Below, piece by piece: positions 22,880 to 35,577 of a DNA stretch of 64,000 nucleotides (positions are counted from its first letter, which is position 1; each line of letters starts with the position of its first letter). Below the pieces are notes generated by a model. That model had not been told where the DNA came from and ran no database searches. It worked only from the letters and a program-made list of their open reading frames with translations. Location of the stretch: contig JBBCBC010000027.1 in NCBI GenBank assembly GCA_037126765.1, positions 10,192,406 to 10,256,405 on the forward strand. The letters run 5' to 3'. Origin of the DNA: Stenogyne calaminthoides (Eukaryota; Streptophyta; Magnoliopsida; Lamiales; Lamiaceae). A program made the translations under genes and the position numbers.

Positions 22880-25411
22880 GCTTCCTTATTCAGCACATGT
22901 GCTAGACAACCCCAAATCCGAATGTGATTTAGAATAGGCTTTCACCCAGACCACAATTCGATTGGAGTTTTTGGAACTGCTTTAGAAGGTACGCTGTCGT
23001 TTCCAAGGCATATCCCCAAAAGAAGGTAGGTAATGAAGCATAACTCATCATCGATCTCACCATCTCCAATAGTCCTATTCCTTCTCTCAGCCACTCCATT
23101 ATGTTGGGGAGTACCAGGTGTTGGGGAATAAGTTGCACAGATCTATTCGGGGTGAATATTTAAATACAAATTTAATTCTTATAATTATTACTAGCATGAA
23201 TTAATCCTATATTAATTCAAATAATAATCCAACAACAAATCATGCATATAATTAATTCACGTAAATCCTACGCATGCGGAATTCTACGAGTTTACGTGAA
23301 CGTACCTCTTGGGGCAACAATGGTCTGGCTGATTAGACTCACCAAAAGAACTTCCCAAGTATTCCCTTAATCCTTGCTCGACTATCCGGTGGTAGGACAC
23401 TTGCGAACAATTAACAAAAGGAAAATAAATTATGTTGCACCACCTTTGTGGATTTACTAATTTTTCCAGCACATGGAATTGTACTTGGGAATGAAAGAAT
23501 CATAGAGTAGAGGTGGTCGAAATTTTGGGGCAAAAAACAGTGTGGGAAAATCTTTTCTTGATCTCCAAGAAATCTTGAATATATCTTCTATATTTTTTTC
23601 CCATAATTATAATATTCCACAAAATCCCACCTACTCTTCGTTATGAGATATGTTAGAAAATCATAGGCAAGATTCCAAGATTTGGATCTTCTTGAATTTA
23701 TGAGATATTCTTGTATTTCAAGAAATACATATCTTCCATAATATATTTTCAAGAAAATCTTTCTTGCCCTTTATATTTCAAAAATTTCGAAATTATCTTC
23801 ATGAATAACCAAGTGGGAGATTTCTTGAATTTAATGAGATAATCTTGTATTCCAAGAATACATATCTTCATTCCATAACAAAATTCAAAGAAAGTCTTTC
23901 TCCCCTTTTATCCACAAATTTCGAAAATAATGGAAAAATTTAAGCAACAATATTTATTTTATTTTAAACACCTTTTTCAGTTATTGGACTATATGTTGGG
24001 CTACTCAGGGGGCCTTTAGGAGAATTAAGATTGAACCTTCCAATGGATCTTGAATTATCAATATTGAGCCACAATATTATTCAAGACCATAAATATTAAT
24101 TAATCCCACTACATAATTAATATTGCACTATCCATCTTAACTCATATTACAGTCAATATGGGTCCCGATTATTATTTCCCATGTTTAAGATTATCTAGCC
24201 CATTAATTAATTCAAGCCACTGAAATAGCTTTCCGTTAATTAATATCTTTTGTCCTTGGTCAAGGAACTGTTCAACATTATTATCCATACCGGAAACTAA
24301 TTCCACTTGCAAGATTTGGTATGATAAAGCTTATGAACCTCCCAAGGGGTAAATCGAACAAGCGTACTTGCACACGATTCTCCTCATTAAATCTTAGCAA
24401 TCACATGTGACCAATAATATTGCCCAAGATAAAAAGTATTGAATCTCGTTGATTCTCTACCCATGATAAGTCAAAGCAATAGTTACCAATCACATGTGAT
24501 CCTATTTAAGGAACGAAGATTAAGAAATAACGAACCACTGAGGTCTAATTCTTCCTTGTTCAGTTCTGAAGAATTTGTCCTCCTGTAGGTCCTATTCAGT
24601 GCATCAGTCATGCACTAGTGTAATCTCTTGGTCAAGACAAGCCAATCCGAACCTTACACTTCAACCTTTCACGATGGATTGTTCATTTCCATCTAGGTCG
24701 TGAATAGCGTACTTTTAGTTAGAAGGGACTGTTAATTTAATCTTCTGTGATCTGGTATCACTAAATTAACTACAATGTAACACGTACGATTTATTGAACA
24801 GTTATGCAGTAAATATATGTAACATTCGATAATATTTAAAGCATCAGTGATAAACAATTTATTTCAGTAAATAAGTCCGAAATTCAGTTTTGATTATACA
24901 AAGTAAAAAGCATACTTTCCAGTATAATCCCAACATCAGGTGCGGTGAGCTAGGATGTAATCTCATTCTCTAATAAGTGTTGCCTAAATTCATTGCTAAG
25001 GTATTCGCCACCACGATCAGATCGTAGTTACTTGATACTTTTACCATGACGGTTCTCCACTTCTGCCCTAAAATCTTTGAACTTGCCAAAGCATTCAGAC
25101 TTGTGGCGCATCAGGTAGATATATCCATATCTTGAGTAATCGTCAATGAAAGTGATGAAATACTCAAAACCACCTCTAGCTTGAACAGACTTGGGTCCAC
25201 ACAAATCAGAGTGAATCAATTCCAACACAACATTGGCCCTATTCCCCTTGGCCTTAAAAGGCCTCGAGGTCATCTTGTCTTCCAAACAGGATTCGCAGAC
25301 TGAGAATGGTTCCACTTGGAGAGACTCCAAAAAACCACTACTTACCAGTCTTTGTATCCTTCTCATGTTGACATGACCCAACCTTAGGTGCCAAAGGTAT
25401 GTTTGATTCAA
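22880..25411 (-). pseudogene. Family B Copia integrase, split by a solo LTR
   Basis: Inserts element DNA into the genome in intact relatives. 25411-25028 holds the GAG-pre-integrase part (LWHLRLGHVNMRRIQRL, with CESC zinc ligands) and the start of the core (HSDLCGP, FIDDYSRYGY). A TAA follows at 25028-25030, then the frame continues to the insertion at 24935. Downstream, 23118-22929 carries EMVRSMMSYASLP and 22896-22531 carries VRLFVGYPKGTKGGYF. At least two frameshifts are present besides the insertion. Confidence 0.82.
23119..24935 (-). mobile_element. Second solo LTR of family A, inside the integrase
   Basis: 1817 bp with ends TGTTGGGGAATAA and ATAATCCCAACA. The flanks are CCAGG (23114-23118) and TCAGG (24936-24940), a 5-bp duplication with one change. 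It has the same family and orientation as the solo LTR at 14938-16787. Confidence 0.9.
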
Positions 25412-25420
25412 CTTAGAAGG

Positions 25421-26695
25421 TTATTTTCTCTTATTTGATGATGACAATGAATGAGCTTCAGTCACAGTATGGTATGCACAAGTAATAGTATAAAGATTAT
25501 TTTCTAACATGCCAGAACAGATTAAAAAGTCATTTCTCATAATAACAACTTTGTCATTAAAAACACCTGAGCATCCATCCATAAATAACTTCGAAACTGA
25601 AATTAAATTCTTCCAAAAATTCGGCATGTATAAAATGTTCTTTAATACTAACACAGAATTAGAAAAACATAAGTGCACATCTCCCACTGCAACCACTGCT
25701 ACTGTTGCAGCATTGGCCAAACTGATAGTAATCTCGCCCTCACTCAGTTGCCTTGTTTGCAGAAAGCCCTGCAAAGTATAACAAACATGATCAGTGACTC
25801 CTGTATCTACTACCCAAGAAAAGACAGAACAAGCCGCGAAACATGTTTCAACAACCAGAGCAAGAGACGTACCAGAGTTGTCTTTTTTCAGGAGAGGACA
25901 ATCAGGCTTCCAGTGTCCTGTCTTGTTGCATTGAAGCATTTGTCTTTCGGCTTTTTCACGCCATCAGAAGGCTCCAGTTTCTTGCTCCCACTACTTCCAC
26001 CACTCTTTTTTTGTGAAGCCTTTTTCTTCTTCCCGCCCTTAGAAGAAGAAGATCCAGCTTGAACAGAAACATGATGCTGTGGTCCCTTACCCTTACCCAT
26101 GAGACCCTCCGCCGTGACCAATTCCGCAAGAAGCTCGGCTATTGTATAGTCCTTCATACTCATGATCACATTTAAACGGAAGTTTTCAAAGGACTTTGGG
26201 AGCGAGTTCAGGATCATATCGATCTTGGTATTACCATCGATTTCTTCTCCGAGGACCTCTATCTCATTCATATATTCCATCATCTTGAGGCAGTGGTCCC
26301 TCATGGACGCTCCCTCTGGCATGGAGGTCGACATAATGTTCCTCATAGCCTCAAAACGGGGCAACCCTATCTTTTTCACCAAAAAGCTCTTTTAGGCTCA
26401 ACATCATATCTGCGGCATTAGGCATATTTTGATGCTGTTGTTGTAAAACATTTGACATCGAGGCCAAAATGTAACAACGAGCCATCTCATTAGCCTTGTG
26501 CCACTTCTTATGAGCCTCCTTTTGCTCTTCAGTGGAATCGGGTTCCAAAGGGGCAGGAGCAGGTGTATTGAGCACAAACTTGTACTCACTTGCAACAAGG
26601 ACGATGTCCAGATTTCTTTTCCAATCCAAATAATTCGGACCAGTAAGCTTATTTTGATTTAAAATAATCGAAAGCGGGTTGAGTGACATCATCAT
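25421..26695 (-). pseudogene. Family B Copia gag and protease
   Basis: Gag (RNA packaging) starts at 26695 and runs through 26351, then 26382-25888 in a shifted frame (CYILASMSNVLQQQHQ, then EHC-type UBN2 gag sequence and a Ser/Lys-rich linker). The zinc knuckle is broken by a frameshift near 25930, leaving GHWKPDC. The protease follows at 25939-25421 with the catalytic VVDTGVTDHVC motif intact, ending at a stop just before the integrase piece. Confidence 0.82.
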
Positions 26696-28004
26696 AATTA
26701 TCTGAAATAAATAAAATGCAAGTAAGCATTAAATCACATGAATTGAAGCATAAAATATTGGAAACCTTCAAAACCAACATTCAATACAACCTCCAACAGC
26801 CCAACAAACACACAAGCAAGCCACGTTAGGGTGGTCATTTACGTATGTGTTTATCAGCCAGACACCCAGTCTTTGATTTCGATATCACGTCAACCTATCC
26901 ATATGACGAACGAAATCAGCAGTCGGACCTTAACTGGTTATGTGAATTAGAACAGGGACCCCGTTGGAAAGTTATATTAAAATTCACATCTAAGTGATGA
27001 CCACAATTTAACTGTAAGAACCACTATTCACAATCAACGAGCTCATCAAGAGAACACGTCGCTAGCAAACAATTCCCTATAGTTATCTTGAATTATTCTT
27101 TACCGACGAACTCATGTGTGACACATCCGTTGGGTAGGACCACACACTTCATCTAAAGATTAAAACATTTTGACTAGAAGTCTTAGCTAGTAAGCTCGTG
27201 AATGCTGCATCCGTTAGGGGGAGACTCCAAGGTCCCACGAGCAACAAACACCTTACTTAAAGACCAATTGTGGAGGCCAATGAATCAATTAAAATTCACA
27301 TCTATGTCACTCAGTCATTTGTAACATGAAGGTTATTTACAGGCATAGCATATCATAAAATTAAAAAAATAAATAAATAAAACCCACAAGCATGCCACAA
27401 CAAAGCAAAAAGCAATAAGTAAAAGCAGAAATAAATGCACATCTATCGCAACCCCTTGTAAAACTATCAAAAACAACCTATTCTAAGCTATTACAATGAT
27501 AAATGAAGGGCGCGGACGGATGCCTCGCATCGGCCTCTCACGCAAGGCAAATGGCTTGATTTCACGTCCACCGACTTAAACTGGCAGAAAACTTCATCAA
27601 GGAAATTGAATTAGTTCTCGCCATAAGCGATCAAAGCATACTGGTGAAATCTGTAGAGGACCTCAAGACGTTTTCGAAACATGGTTATAAAAGGAAAACG
27701 GACAACCGAGTCAAAAGTTATGGCCAAAACGGTTTTAACCGACCAATGGCCATAACCCTAACCCTAATCGCCCGTTTTTCATATCCTCCAACCTCCATCG
27801 CGATCAAATTACAACAATAATAAGCACCCTATTATAGTGATCTATGTAAAACGCCTATAACTACGCACACTTCTTATCTGGTGGGAAAACAATAACAAAC
27901 TCACTTAAGGGTTGCGATAGAGTAACAGATCCAAACACGATGAAAACAAAAATGAAATCTACAAACTAAAACGTTTCAGGCAGAGCCAACAATCCACAAA
28001 TCGA
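26696..28004 (-). other. Untranslated leader of family B element
   Basis: Between PBS and gag. No conserved frame. It contains a purine-rich A/AAT block near 27355-27385 and a short GC-rich patch near 27508-27545. A long leader is usual for this Copia group. Confidence 0.6.
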
Positions 28005-28016
28005 GGCTCTGATACA
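28005..28016 (-). promoter_or_regulatory. Primer-binding site of family B element
   Basis: The minus strand reads TTGTATCAGAGC, one mismatch from the initiator tRNA-Met complement TGGTATCAGAGC, just after the 5' LTR. Confidence 0.75.
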
Positions 28017-28019
28017 AAT

Positions 28020-29266
28020 TGATGGAACTCGCCGATGAGGGCGGTCCGTTGCCAGGATCGATATGGATACCAAACGTACATGTATGAAAAATTAAAACCT
28101 AAACATGCGTCTAAAGCAAGGTTTAGATTTGTTACCCTTGAAGACCGAGGTGTTGATTCCACTACAGATCTTCTAGTCTGTTTCCCAGCCTCGTCCGAAT
28201 GCCGAGTGGACAACAATCTATCGAACGTGGAGAGGGTGCCTCCTATTTCGTTTCTGTAAAACCCTAATGCCTGGCTGCTGTGTTTTTAGATTTCGTGTGC
28301 TTAGGGTTTTAGATGAAACCAGGCTCCTTTATTTATACTCCTCAGATTTCGTGGGCCAGACTAGTGATCCATTAGAAGGTATAGGGTTTGGGCTTCTCAC
28401 GGACCCAACTACTCTTATGTTCAGCCCAGAACATTATTTGCTCCGAGAACATTAATTCATCCCACTAGAGAATTAATGTTGAACTCACGTCCTATCCTAA
28501 TCAAATCAGAGCTTCTATTAGACTTTATAATTCCCCATGTTAAAGATATTGCACGTCCATTAATTATTAAAGCTTCTGACTACTTTAAATAATTAATATA
28601 TATTATTCCTTGAATAGTACCACTCAACCTTATTGTTGTACGGATTAAATCCACCTGCAGGGTTTAATACGACAATCCATTATGAGTTTCTTCAAGGGGA
28701 CGTCATCATCCTGGATGTCCAGGACACGATGCCCTAATGACAATAAATAGATATCATGCGAGCGATGTCAATACCCAAAATACGAAGTATGAGAGATCTA
28801 CCAAGATTCTCACTTACAGTAAATCAAAGTAGTGAACAAGCACCCCACATATCTAAATACCACACTTAGGGTTGAGAATTATAAAAGTCACCAAGACCTC
28901 TAGTTCTTCATAACAATCAGAATAGAAGAACATTCTTATCTGTGATCCATTCAATACGACATAGCGCACTAGTATAAACTAATGGCCGAGACAGCCACCA
29001 ACAAGTTTATACTACAACTTAAACCAATAGTTATGTCCAGGACTATCTCAGTTGTGAATATTGTTTATATCTTATAAGGAACTTGACGATGTGATCTTTT
29101 GTGTGACTACAAACCCACCACATTGTCTACTATATAAGATAAGCAGACACATAATCAATTTATAATAATGCAATAATGTGAAAAACCATTTATTTCAGAT
29201 AATAAGGAAACTGAATATACATCCACAAAAGCTCATTAAAAGTTTGCTTTACAGTATACACCAACA
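28020..29266 (-). repeat. 5' LTR of family B element
   Basis: 1247 bp, uninterrupted partner of the split LTR at 14330-17428. It ends in CACCAACA next to the ACTAT duplication. Confidence 0.92.
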
Positions 29267-29282
29267 ACTATGTCATCCATGC

Positions 29283-29806
29283 TAGGGATGGCAATGGGCC
29301 GGGGCGGGCGGGTACCTAACTATCCAAGCCCGCCCCGTGCATATACCCAGCCGATCCAGCTTGCCCCATGGCCCGCTGTGGGTCAGAGTTTTAAGACCCA
29401 AGCCCGGCCTGCGCGGGGCAGGTCAGGCCCGCTCTGCCCCATTTTTTTACCCATCCTGCTACAATTTTTTAATGAACTTGAAATTTATTTTTTTACCTAT
29501 AGAAATGTTATCACATTTAGTACAATACAATAACATAATTCATGCTAAAATGGACATAAACTAAATTCACCATAATTTGACGAGAGGTTCAAAAATTAAA
29601 AATCCACAATGATAAGAAAATCGTGGGATAATTGATAAAATATTATATATATATATATATATATATATTGGTACCCAAACTCGGCCTGGCCCATGTGCGG
29701 GGCGGGCCTGACCTTGCCCATTTTTAGAATGGGTTGAGCCTGACCTGGCCCAATCGGGGCGGGGCAGAGCGGGTCGACTTTGGGGCGGGGCGTTTTGTCA
29801 TCCCTA
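29283..29806. mobile_element. hAT-type MITE with GC-rich subterminal inverted repeats
   Basis: Termini are TAGGGATGGCAATGGGC and (complement of the right end) TAGGGATGACAAAACGC. The flanks ATCCATGC (29275-29282) and ATCCATGT (29807-29814) match at 7 of 8 bases, the 8-bp duplication expected for hAT. Both ends are packed with GGGGCGGGC/CCCGCCCC motifs around an AT-rich centre with a (TA)n run at 29642-29669. Non-coding; a hAT transposase in trans would be needed. Confidence 0.82.
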
Positions 29807-29814
29807 ATCCATGT

Positions 29815-31035
29815 CACAATGCCACTGCAATAGATTTGAATATATAAATTTTTAAAAAAGTCAAGAACATATATATGCTAAATGTTAATATTATCGCAAA
29901 CGGTCTTATGAAATTTATTCATACAATAAAATTGATATCATTATACATATAAATTACCACAACTCGGTATTCGGTCCTTGGTCTTCTATTTTTTTTCGGT
30001 ATCCGGTCCAAGGACCGATTAATCCGGGTGATCAGAACTCACTGTCCACTAGAAATTTAGAACGACTTCACTTCAAGTCAGAGCTAAGCTCTATATGAAC
30101 TAATTCATCTTAAGAATTAATTGCACCTAAAAAAATTCTAACTTGAAATTTAAAGTGGAGCACACCCCTAAATTCCAAGCCTACACATTAGGCCAACTTT
30201 TGGCGTCAAGAAGACCTACTCTAATATTATTAGAGTCGAGAGTTTTTCCCCATTCTTTTTATTTTACCCTCATACAGGCCCCTCATACAGGCGGAAGTGA
30301 TATATTTTAGTGTGAACATATAAGTGTCCACAGCTGACATATTTGCACAAGACGAGCATACAGTACAAGTCCAACTAATTTCACTTTTCGTCCGAAACGC
30401 AATTACCAGCTTTTGATTTTTCCTAGATGGAATTTTCGTTTATGTAATGAAACAGAGACAAATGCAAATATATGCCCACGTCAGGGTTATCAAAAGAAGA
30501 ATTGCAAATAACTGAGTCGCATGTATAATTTTTTTTATTAATTTACGTTGTATGATCATAATATATTGAGGAACTAATGTTGTATGATTGAGTTGTGATG
30601 AGAATCTCTCATATATTAACAATAAATCTATATCTATATATCTGCTACATTAAAAAGTGGCTTGGCTTGGGAGTTAGAGAAACATTTTTTGACCTTGTTA
30701 CCCCTATCATTTTTTACTTTGTTCAATTTGATAATTTTTTTCATTTTTTAATTTTATTCTAATTACTTTTAATTCTTTTGTCCATCATATATTTTGATTT
30801 GTTCAATTTCGTTCCGTCCTTAATTTTTTATGATTTCGTTCCATCAATTTTTTTTTATTTAATAATTTCACATAATAATTACTTCTATTTCTCATTTTTT
30901 ATATTCAAGTGGGATGGGGGGTCACGAATTTTATCTTTTAACTTTTTTACTTTGTAATCTTAAAATTTATTCAATCTCGATTCATTTTTTATTTTTATTT
31001 TTATTTTATAACTTTACTTAATAATTACTATATGT
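29815..31035. other. AT-rich, no gene seen
   Basis: Contains short imperfect copies of CGGTCCTTGG/CGGTCCAAGGACCG at 29970-30020 and GTTCAATTTCGTTCCGTCC-like phrases at 30720-30850 that recur at 33100-33125. These look like old DNA-transposon or Helitron debris. No reading frame is convincing. Confidence 0.4.
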
Positions 31036-31076
31036 TACTCCCTCCGTCCCAAACTCGTTTTTCCTTTCTTTGTTTG

Positions 31077-32855
31077 CACATATCTGATTTGGACTTGGGA
31101 CAATTTATTAAAAATGTCATTGGAGAGTCATTATAACCGCTCTCCAAATAATAAAGAAATCAAGCTTGGACGGTGATAAAAAATCATGGGGTCCAAGAAA
31201 TCGACTTGACTGGCGATTTTTAACCGATTGCAAGTGGGCGCTTAGACAATGGTTTCAAATCATCCAAGTTGGATGACTATTAAAAATGACCTTGGAGAGT
31301 CATTATAACCGCTCTCCAAGTAATGATTTGTCCAAGCTTGGACCGGTGATAAAAAACCGATATCAAATCAAGACTTGGACAAATGGGTTTTTAACCGCGA
31401 TTGCAAGTGATTTTAGACAATGGTTGAAAACCGCTCTCCAACACTTTTAAAAAAAAAAAAAAAAAGTCAATTTTTAGGTACGGACCCACCAAACATCTCA
31501 TATATAAGCCACCAAGCCTCCCAATTAATTGAGGGCAATTATTCGCTCCCATGGGGGACCGAACACGGGACCTTGGGCACCTGAGCAGGAATCAATTCCT
31601 CTCGAGCACTAGCTTTCTTGCTTTTACTTAATTAAATTAATTCTATATGTCCTAGAATTCATTTTTTTTTTACAATTTTTTTTAAAATTCTTTATTTCAA
31701 TTATCTTATTTATTAATTCAATCACACTTTTATATAATAATAATTTTTATATCTAAATTTAAATTAAATTATATTAAAATTATATTTTTTACTTGTTTTA
31801 TTTTTAAAAGTACACTACGTACCTTTCTTTTAAACTAGTAATATTTTTCCTTCTAAACAAGTAATACCCTTTTTATCTTAATAAGTAATATTTTTCTTTA
31901 AACAAGTAATATTTTTTCTTCTAAACAAGTAATATATACTTTTCTTTAAACAAGTTATACATTTCTATCTAAACAAGCTAGTAATACTTTTCTATTTAAA
32001 CAAGTAATTCTTTTCTTTAAATAAGTAATACTTTTTCATCTAAACAAGTAATACTTTTCTTGTGTTTATTTAATGAAATTAATTCTATATGTTCTAAAAA
32101 TCATTTTTTCTTACAATTTTTTTTTTAATTCTTTATTTCAATTATCTTATTTATTAATTCAATCACATTTTTATATAATAATTTTTTTATATAAATTTAA
32201 ATTTAAATTATATTAAAATTATATTTTTTACTTGTACTTTTTTAAAAAAAGTACTACCTTGCTTTTAAACTTGTAATAATTTTCCTTCTAAACAAGTAAT
32301 ATTTTTCTATCTAAATAAGTAATATTTTTCTTTAAACAAGTAATATTTTTTCATCTAAACAAGTAATACTTTTCTTTAAACAAGTTATATCTTTCTATCT
32401 AAACGAGTAATACTTTTCTATTTAAACAAGTAATATTATGAACAAATTTTACATAAGAGTTTGTGTTAATCTCATTATATAAGACGAATATTAAAAATAA
32501 ATAACACGAGAATTTAAAGAATAAAATATTTGAACTGTACCTAAAAAGAATTTACAAATTAAAACAAAAAAATAAAACAAAAAATACAAGCTTTACAAAA
32601 AAAAATTAAATCACTTGGAGAGCGTTTATGAACCGATGTCCAAGCTTTATCTTGGACAGCGGTTCAAAACCGCTCTCTCCAATTACCCTTGCACAGCGGT
32701 TATGAACCGATGTCTAAGCTTTGATCTTGGACATCAGTTTTTAACCGCTATCTTTTTTTTTATTAATAGAACCGCTCTCCAAGGAACCACTTGGAAAACT
32801 GGTCGAAAAAAGGGTTGTCCAAGTGGAGCTCTCTAAGCTCAAATTTGTAGTAGTG
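31077..32855. mobile_element. CACTA-like non-autonomous insertion
   Basis: The right end on the complement reads CACTACTACAAATTTGAGC, a CACTA-type terminus. Both flanks carry repeated motifs ACCGCTCTCCAA and GAACCGATGTCCAAGCTT, like CACTA subterminal repeats. The left end is degenerate (CACATATCTGATTTGGAC) and no 3-bp duplication can be confirmed. It has no coding sequence. Confidence 0.5.
31620..32440. repeat. Tandem duplication with AAACAAGTAATA minisatellite
   Basis: A block of about 430 bp (TTTCAATTATCTTATTTATT, then TTATATTAAAATTATATTTT) occurs at 31620-32055 and again at 32060-32440. Each copy ends in 8 to 10 units of about 21 bp built on CTAAACAAGTAATA. Confidence 0.8.
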
Positions 32856-33040
32856 ACATGTTTTTGTGAGTGACTTTTGTATTAGTAATTGAAATGATAA
32901 TTTGATTTTAAAGGAAGGGTATGATAGTTAAGAGGCCCTCCTTAAAATCAATTTATTATTTCATTTGCTAATACAAAAATCGCTCACAAAAGGAAGGGTG
33001 AGATCGTAAATAGGAAAACGAGTTTGGGACCTTCGGAGTA

Positions 33041-35572
33041 TATAATTTTTTTTTAATTTATATTCAATTATAATTTTATCTTGATTTTATCTACAATATT
33101 TTAACTTATTCAATTTTGTTCCGTATTTTATTTTATGATTTTATTTAATAGTTATAAGCTACATATCTTTCATTCTTTTTAAATTTATATTCAATTATAA
33201 ATTTACTTTAATTTTATTTAATATTAAAATAATGTAATTAAAGTATTGTTTCATTTATACAACTCAAAAGTTATAAGATTTTCAAAGGGTCACAAGTGAG
33301 CATAAGTTTAAGCGAACAAAATATTAAAAAGTAGCTTGGGGTTGATCTTTAAGGTTTTTTCAGTCTCTCTAAAGGTGACTTCTTTTATAATATTCCTCGA
33401 AAATATTTATATTATTTGGTTAGTATATATTCATATATTTTACTTGAAGCAATAAGAGATTTTTATACATGCTCAGTACGCTAAGTCTCTACCTATTAAT
33501 TTTTTGAATAATTGAAGCATAGAGTCTCGATTTTTTAAAATAATGAACATTTTATAACTAACTAATTACGTATCATGTGTGTTGCACGTTATATAAAGTA
33601 GTAATTAAAAAAAGAGGCGATGAGGATGACATGAAATAATTAAATTTGTACCTAAACATTTTATTAATTACTTTTATGAAGAATATATAAACAATGAAAT
33701 GTCTTTTTACAAGTTTTGGCATCAATAATGCACATCATAAATACCTAATCAGATCGTAAGACATCATTTTCTTATAATTTAGCAGCAGAAAGCATCATTG
33801 GACTATAAAAGTGATAAACCCAGAGAAATTATGCTCATGCCAGATCGACATTCTTATTATTATTTGAGAGCACTATTATTCTTTTTTTTTTTAAAATTAC
33901 ATACATTATATAAAACCACACACGTGCACACCTATGATAAAGTTAAAGTAATTATGCTCATGCCAGGCCAAAATAATAATAATTATTAGTATTATATTAG
34001 AGCACTATTTTTTTTTAACTTCTACCTCCTCCATTCCTCTTGATGTATCTCATTATGCTGATTTATAAAAATCAATTTTATTATTTATTAAGATATCAAA
34101 AGGAGTTATATACCTTTATTTATTAATATATATATAATCATAAATATATTATTTTTTTAGTATTGGTGCATATTGATTATATTGGTAAATATTGTTTAAT
34201 GGGGGAGTGAGATCACTTGTTCCATAAATGGTGTTCCATTTTGTATTTCATAATATGGACGAGTGACACGTGAAATATAATAAAAAGTTATTCAACGAAT
34301 TACCATATTTTAAATTCATGTGTTAGAAATTTAATAAGGTGAAATATCAATAAAATACGAAAAATGAAACAGGGAATCAAACCCTAACAAGGACATTGTT
34401 TGAAAAATAAGGACAAATTTATATTAGTACTAATAGTGAATAATTAAATAAAGTACCATTTTTAATAAAGTGGGAAAGAAACGGAGGGAGTATTATAAAA
34501 CCCACACACACGCACCTATACAATTTGACTAGTAGCACTGTACATGGTGGAGATGGAGGAGCCTCCATTATATGATTAATTGTGACATTTTGACTACAAA
34601 TAGCATATACTGGCTTTGCTGATAGATAATGCTTTATTTCCACAAATGGATAATCGATCAATCAATTTAATCATTTAAGATCACTTATTCTATTTTGTGT
34701 TAACATGACATACATTATAATCGATCAATCATTTCAATAATTAGTTTCACACTTTCCTGTTCGACGTTAGTTTTCACATTTAAAAAATAAAAACTTTATT
34801 AATAAATTTTATCATCACAAATACACTTATTTACACTCTATATCATTATTTTTATTCTAACACAAATAACTAATAACCACACAATTAAAATTAATTTGAT
34901 CAAAAAATTATTATTCTATCACTTTAATAAAATAAAAAGTAGCTTTTCCATGTTTTCATGCCCAAATTTATGTGAAAGCTAATTTGAAATGAAGTATGAA
35001 TGATGAATGTGTGTGATGTATGGAAAATAATGAAATATATATAAGATGAGTATTTTCAATTCTAAAAGTTTGAAAGAAAATAGTAGAATGTTTACGGATT
35101 CTATATTTTCTTTCTTCGTGCATGGCATCTGCTCTTTACGTGTGAACGGATGAATCGAACAACCAGTCTTTTAAAAAAAATTAAATTTCAATAATAGGAT
35201 AAATTATAATTCTCTTAAAATTTATCAAAAAAAAAAAAAAAACCACCAAAACAGCAATATTTTACCCCCATAGTTTTGTTAGATACATCTAGCAATAAAC
35301 TCATCCACCCAGATTTTAGGAAAGTTATTATACACAAGTACTACACATCTTTGGCAGTGAGTTTGTTTCATCATTTCCTTTCCCTCACTTCTCTCCAATT
35401 TTAGTGGGTTCACTTTTTGCAAAATTATAATGAAATCATAATTGAAAATCTTCTTGATATTTTGGTCCTCTAGCCAAAAAAATAAATGGATTTCCGGTCC
35501 CCTTAACTGAAAATTTAATTATTTTATAATCATCTTGATATATAGAATACTTAAAAAGATAAATATAGGGGT
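33041..35572. other. AT-rich, no gene seen
   Basis: Contains a direct duplication at 33828-33890 and 33950-34010 (ATTATGCTCATGCCAG, then TTAGAGCACTATT). A lone Stowaway-like terminus lies near 34475-34495 (complement TACTCCCTCCGTTTCTTTCC). Homopolymer A runs are present. No protein-like frame. Confidence 0.45.
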
Positions 35573-35577
35573 GAATG

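Larger units (their letters stand above)
14330..29266 (-). mobile_element. Copia element, family B, with three nested insertions
   Basis: Target-site duplication ACTAT at 14325-14329 and 29267-29271. The element runs right to left: 5' LTR 28020-29266, PBS 28005-28016, gag-pol on the minus strand, PPT near 17429-17443, and 3' LTR 14330-17428. The LTR termini on the plus strand are TGATGGAAC and CACCAACA. It was hit by a solo LTR (14938-16787), a non-autonomous element (17568-21007) and another solo LTR (23119-24935). Without these it would be about 7.8 kb, normal for Copia. All reading frames are broken. Confidence 0.9.
31038..33038. mobile_element. Stowaway/mariner-type element with an internal insertion
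   Basis: Left terminus CTCCCTCCGTCCCAAACTCG; the complement of the right terminus reads CTCCGAAGGTCCCAAACTCG. Both are flanked by TA (31036-31037, 33039-33040). The right part (32857-32985) folds on itself around TTTTGTATTAG/CTAATACAAAA. The interior is taken up by a different sequence, so about 230 bp is the original MITE and the rest is inserted. Confidence 0.65.

Noticed and set aside
31810..32430. Regular short repeats considered as a CRISPR-like array
   Set aside because: Units and spacers are both degenerate and AT-rich, in a plant nuclear context; this is a minisatellite.
30643..33604. Possible Helitron from TCTGCTACATTAAAAAG to a GTTGCAC...GTAG end
   Set aside because: The 3' end lacks the CTRR terminus and a convincing hairpin; only the phrase style resembles Helitrons.
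34023..34494. Possible Stowaway MITE (CTACCTCCTCC ... GGAGGGAGTA)
   Set aside because: Only the right end is a good Stowaway terminus; the left end matches over too few bases and no TA pair was found.
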